DNA of 64,000 nucleotides from Thalassomonas sp. RHCl1 (GTDB taxonomy: Bacteria > Pseudomonadota > Gammaproteobacteria > Enterobacterales > Alteromonadaceae): positions 1-64,000 of the forward strand of contig NZ_CANDNZ010000024.1 of the NCBI RefSeq assembly GCF_947387555.1. The letters run 5' to 3'. A program made the translations under genes and the position numbers. Below the pieces are notes generated by a model. That model ran no database searches, was not told where the DNA came from, and saw only the letters and a list, made by a program, of their open reading frames with translations. Positions 61,611 to 64,000 of the stretch are shown here, piece by piece. How positions within the stretch are numbered: the first letter of the stretch is position 1; the number at the start of each line of letters is the position of its first letter.

Positions 61611-62054
61611 TTAGTGTGACAAAATATAAAACTCTTTTTCGTCGCTACCCACACCTGCGCATGTTGCGGTTTTGGTGAATTCCTTTTCAGTGATCTTAAC
61701 TCCATTTTTATTGATAATTAAAGCTTTTATCGTAGAGCCACAGTCATCTCGTTGCATAGTTAAAGGGTATTCTCGGTTTTTAGGTAAAGAATTACCGACA
61801 ATCAGAGCAACATGAGAATCTATATCTTGGTAATATTTAGTACGTATTTTGCTGGAATTATTTTCTTTTATGAAGAAACAGTTAGCTTTTGTTCCTGTAG
61901 ATAAATTCTGAGAGCCAGAACTAATAGTACATTGACTCGTATTCAATAAAATTTTCATATCCATTATTTCTAACGTCTCTTGTTTTTCTGTAGAAGCACA
62001 ACCAAAAGCCGAAACAGAAGCTAATACAAAAGAAATCAATAATTTATACATCAT
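61611..62054 (-). CDS. Small exported protein or lipoprotein in effector island
   Basis: A 147-residue protein with a signal sequence (MMYKLLISFVLASVSAFGC), possibly a lipoprotein, and GGGAGG 8 nt before the ATG at 62054. The mature part has four cysteines (SQCTIS, KANCFF, RDDCGST, TATCAGV) suggesting two disulfides and a compact periplasmic fold. I do not recognise it. Its size, export signal and position between Tae4 and the putative membrane toxin pair suggest an immunity protein. The frame remains open 40 codons upstream, across the end of the previous gene. Confidence 0.68.
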   Translation of the reverse strand: MMYKLLISFVLASVSAFGCASTEKQETLEIMDMKILLNTSQCTISSGSQNLSTGTKANCFFIKENNSSKIRTKYYQDIDSHVALIVGNSLPKNREYPLTMQRDDCGSTIKALIINKNGVKITEKEFTKTATCAGVGSDEKEFYILSH

Positions 62055-62136
62055 GCGGTAATCCTCCCATTTTTCACCGAAGTTAAAAGTAGAAGTTAGG
62101 CCGCCATCAATGGTGGTCTGCCACAGATCGAGGATG

Positions 62137-62319
62137 TTACTTGTTTGGCTTTTTAGCTTTGTCATTGTTTCCAAATTTGGGCTTTACGCGTGAAATTAAT
62201 GCTAGAAATGTAATGACGATCATAATTAAAAATGCATAATCACCAAAAAACCGGAAGAAAACCAATGATAAACCAGCAATAATTACGCATGCGATTAGAA
62301 TTATTATATTTTTAGACAT
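62137..62319 (-). CDS. Small two-helix membrane protein, candidate immunity protein
   Basis: A 60-residue protein with two hydrophobic segments (IIILIACVIIAGLSLVFF and YAFLIMIVITFLALIS) and a basic C-terminal tail (KPKFGNNDKAKKPNK). Its start shares one base with the stop of the preceding 154-residue gene, indicating a coupled pair. If that gene encodes a membrane-acting toxin, this protein in the inner membrane would be the natural immunity factor; this is inference from size, topology and coupling. Confidence 0.65.
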   Translation of the reverse strand: MSKNIIILIACVIIAGLSLVFFRFFGDYAFLIMIVITFLALISRVKPKFGNNDKAKKPNK

Positions 62320-62783
62320 TATGTATACTCGAAACTATGAGGGGCAGATGTAGCTCTTAAACTTACACTTTTTCTAAAGGGGTGAGACTTGTCCAAAACT
62401 TGTGGATTCTGAAGGTAAAAAGAATGCCAACCTCTAAACTGTAGCTTGTTCTGATAGGTGAAAACAAACATATCAGACATCTGCGAACCACAACTTAAAA
62501 CTCTTCCGCTAGCAACAGCAATACTACCGATAATTACACCAACATAACATGTTGCACCGAAAGCTGTAGCAACAGCTAATTTTTCCAGGCCTACAGTAGC
62601 CGCTATTAACTCACCAACCGTCGCGCCCTTTCCAAGAAGATGCAGAGTTCCCACTATAGTTGCAGCTGTACCTATAGCCTTTTGATAGGTATCAAATAGG
62701 CCCGTTGGCACAGGAGCTCCTAATGCATTCATATTTTCTTTGAAATATTTTTTGAAATCACCAGATGTGTAACATGCAGCCAT
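62319..62783 (-). CDS. Candidate membrane-acting effector with glycine-rich helices
   Basis: A 154-residue protein without a signal peptide. Residues 30-95 are a set of small-residue-rich hydrophobic helices (AIGTAATIVGTLHLLGKGAT, VGELIAATVGLEKLAVATAF, CYVGVIIGSIAVASGRVLSC) with GxxxG-like spacing, similar in character to pore-forming T6SS effectors such as Tse4 or Ssp6, but no homology can be claimed. The C-terminal 50 residues are soluble. AAAGGAAT lies about 6 nt before the ATG. It is the first gene of the A+T-rich island and is coupled to a two-TM partner. Confidence 0.6.
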   Translation of the reverse strand: MAACYTSGDFKKYFKENMNALGAPVPTGLFDTYQKAIGTAATIVGTLHLLGKGATVGELIAATVGLEKLAVATAFGATCYVGVIIGSIAVASGRVLSCGSQMSDMFVFTYQNKLQFRGWHSFYLQNPQVLDKSHPFRKSVSLRATSAPHSFEYT

Positions 62784-63095
62784 TGTAATTCCTTTTACAT
62801 TCTTTGCTTCCTATATGTATAGCTTACAGAGCTTTGGTTGCAAGAAAGCCAATGTTTGAAGCAGTGACTGAAATAAATTATAGGTGGTGCACTTCTAAGT
62901 TGAATGTGGGGGTCTATGCTTGCGTCCCCAATTAATGGTGTCCAGTTCTGCCAACAACAAATAGATATCGCCAACTAATGGGGGTCCAGCTTTGCTATAT
63001 GGTTAAGGGAACATCTGCCAAGGCCCATGGAGTTGAATTAAGCGCCAATGCAGACTAATACATAGTTAGCCGGGACACGACAGCAGAGACCTAGT
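62784..63095. other. Intergenic region with repeated GTCCAG-type motif
   Basis: About 310 bp without a gene. It contains two similar 20-nt blocks, TAATGGTGTCCAGTTCTGCC (62933-62952) and TAATGGGGGTCCAGCTTTGC (62976-62995), and GGGG/CCCC inverted ends around 62908-62929. A third related GTCCAGCTCTG is at 63981-63991 at the window end. The look is of mobile-element debris, perhaps of the REP-associated transposase type, but no transposase is present. Confidence 0.4.
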
Positions 63096-63830
63096 ATGCA
63101 CTATCGGGAAAAGTATGCATTAATCAGAGAGAGGTGGGATAAAGAAGACAGTTTACTGCTGTTAAGAACCGGGATTTTTCTTACCCTCAATTCAGTTTTA
63201 CTGGCGGCAGCCCAGCTCAATGCCAGTGGCGATTTTAAAATCTTCATTATCGCCTTTGCTATCGTTTTTAGTAGTTTATGGTTAATCACTTCCTTACACT
63301 CTTATCGTATTATCAAACGCTTATATCAAAAGTGCCACAGGTTAATGCCGAATGAAATTAAAGGCATTTATAAAGTTAAGGTGTGGGTTCGACCTAATAC
63401 CGTTTTTTGCGTGCTTAGTCCTGTGCTTGTACTTTTAGCCTGGGGAGGATATGCACTTTTTTTGCATGATGAAAGCGGTATTGACGCCGGGCAGAGCAGG
63501 GAAAGGGTCAACTTTGGTAACTATGCGCTGGCGATGTGTATGGCCAGTGTTTTTGATGATGAAAGGGTTAAAGCAGATCTTAACCTTGCCGGCGATAAGA
63601 TAAAAGCTGACAGCAATATCTCAGCCGATGGTTATACTGCCCTGGAGCAGCTTGTCGGTGAGCAGTTGGTTAAAAATTTTCCCGCAAGTCAGGGGGGACA
63701 AATGCAAAGTTTGAAATGCCTTGAATTATTGCATCTTTCCAGGTTGGAACACCTGTATCAAAAATATGATCCCTGTCTTAATCAGGCGGCCAGATCAAAT
63801 GCGGATGGTGACCCGAATCAGTGCCACTAA
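63096..63830 (+). CDS. Two-TM membrane protein of unknown function
   Basis: A 244-residue protein. An N-terminal amphipathic helix (YALIRERWDKEDSLLLLRTG) leads into a pair of membrane segments (about residues 27-68, IFLTLNSVLLAAAQLNASGD then FIIAFAIVFSSLWLITSLHS) and a third at about 108-128 (VFCVLSPVLVLLAWGGYALF). The C-terminal 115 residues are soluble and helical. The N-terminal RW-x-ED pattern before a TM pair is seen in some effector-associated membrane proteins, but I cannot assign a family. It lies between copies of the GTCCAG-type repeat, so it may have been acquired. Confidence 0.7.
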   Translation: MHYREKYALIRERWDKEDSLLLLRTGIFLTLNSVLLAAAQLNASGDFKIFIIAFAIVFSSLWLITSLHSYRIIKRLYQKCHRLMPNEIKGIYKVKVWVRPNTVFCVLSPVLVLLAWGGYALFLHDESGIDAGQSRERVNFGNYALAMCMASVFDDERVKADLNLAGDKIKADSNISADGYTALEQLVGEQLVKNFPASQGGQMQSLKCLELLHLSRLEHLYQKYDPCLNQAARSNADGDPNQCH

Positions 63831-64000
63831 GGTTATAGTAAGCCATTAATTGCCCTTTGAGCGGGTTTGAATAATATCTGCACTTTGGCTGATCAGGTAG
63901 GCTGAAAAGCCGGACAGCCAGCAATTGAAATATGCCTATTAAGAGCAAGCATGGACATCGATAAACTGGTGACTATATATGTCCAGCTCTGTTGCTAATT
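63831..64000. other. Window end, no gene seen
   Basis: 170 bp after the last gene. TGGACAT and ATGTCCA form a 7-bp inverted repeat within 63951-63985, overlapping the third GTCCAG-type motif. Nothing else is recognisable. Confidence 0.35.

Overview
The window looks like a chromosome segment of a marine gammaproteobacterium of the Alteromonadales, most likely the Colwelliaceae (Thalassomonas or Colwellia type). This is inferred from gene content and order: a cco-fnr-uspE-ttcA respiratory block, bepA-arsC-DUF2069, dapA-bamC with gcvR-bcp, purMN with DUF3108, DUF2066-hda, and a FadR-type fadE. There is no plasmid or prophage backbone. Most of the window is ordinary core chromosome with accessory patches at both ends and in the middle.

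Layout. 1-220: two identical tRNA-Asp genes. 318-2809: a minus-strand accessory group with a GNAT acetyltransferase, a phage-tail-collar (microcystin-dependent-protein-like) protein, a small RR-signal exported protein and a PEP-CTERM protein preceded by a coupled 15-codon leader. 3924-6897: a three-gene flavoenzyme operon whose subunit sizes, motifs and order match hydrogen cyanide synthase hcnABC. 7411-13227: two acyl-CoA dehydrogenases, each with a FadR-like operator, separated by a PlsC-type acyltransferase and by about seven 52-bp tandem repeats. 13474-21029: fumC, an NTF2-like protein, a YafJ-type amidotransferase, DUF3108, purN, purM, DUF2066 and hda. 21141-27492: a HELTH-motif lipoprotein, DUF2069, an ArsC-like protein, bepA, an unknown protein, a TusA-like protein and perM. 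27560-31871: a secreted M9 collagenase divergent from an AraC regulator. 32042-37939: bcp, gcvR, dapA, bamC, DUF1415, a membrane protein and a Bax-family protein. 38404-50372: a purine permease, ttcA, uspE, fnr, the cbb3 oxidase assembly genes (ccoH, ccoI, ccoS, a TauE/DsbD_2 protein) and the structural genes ccoNOQP. 50649-60477: a lipoprotein, a TonB-domain protein, the ydbH-ynbE-ydbL lipid transport operon, an RDD protein, a DUF1971 protein, a two-component system and an exported flavin amine oxidase. 60686-62783: an A+T-rich minus-strand island of small toxin/immunity-like genes, including a clear T6SS amidase effector Tae4 with its Tai4 immunity lipoprotein. 63096-63830: an unknown two-TM protein.

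How genes work together. Fnr, UspE, the cbb3 oxidase and its copper-delivery machinery form a low-oxygen respiration module; a 9/10 FNR box precedes uspE. The FadR-like boxes suggest coordinated fatty-acid-responsive control of beta-oxidation. HcnABC, the collagenase and the T6SS effector island point to a surface-associated, antagonistic or predatory lifestyle. The most interesting parts are the cyanide synthase operon, the effector/immunity island with a putative membrane-acting second pair, the 52-bp hairpin repeats, and a probable ATC start codon for ydbH. All identifications come from reading the sequence; no database search was run.
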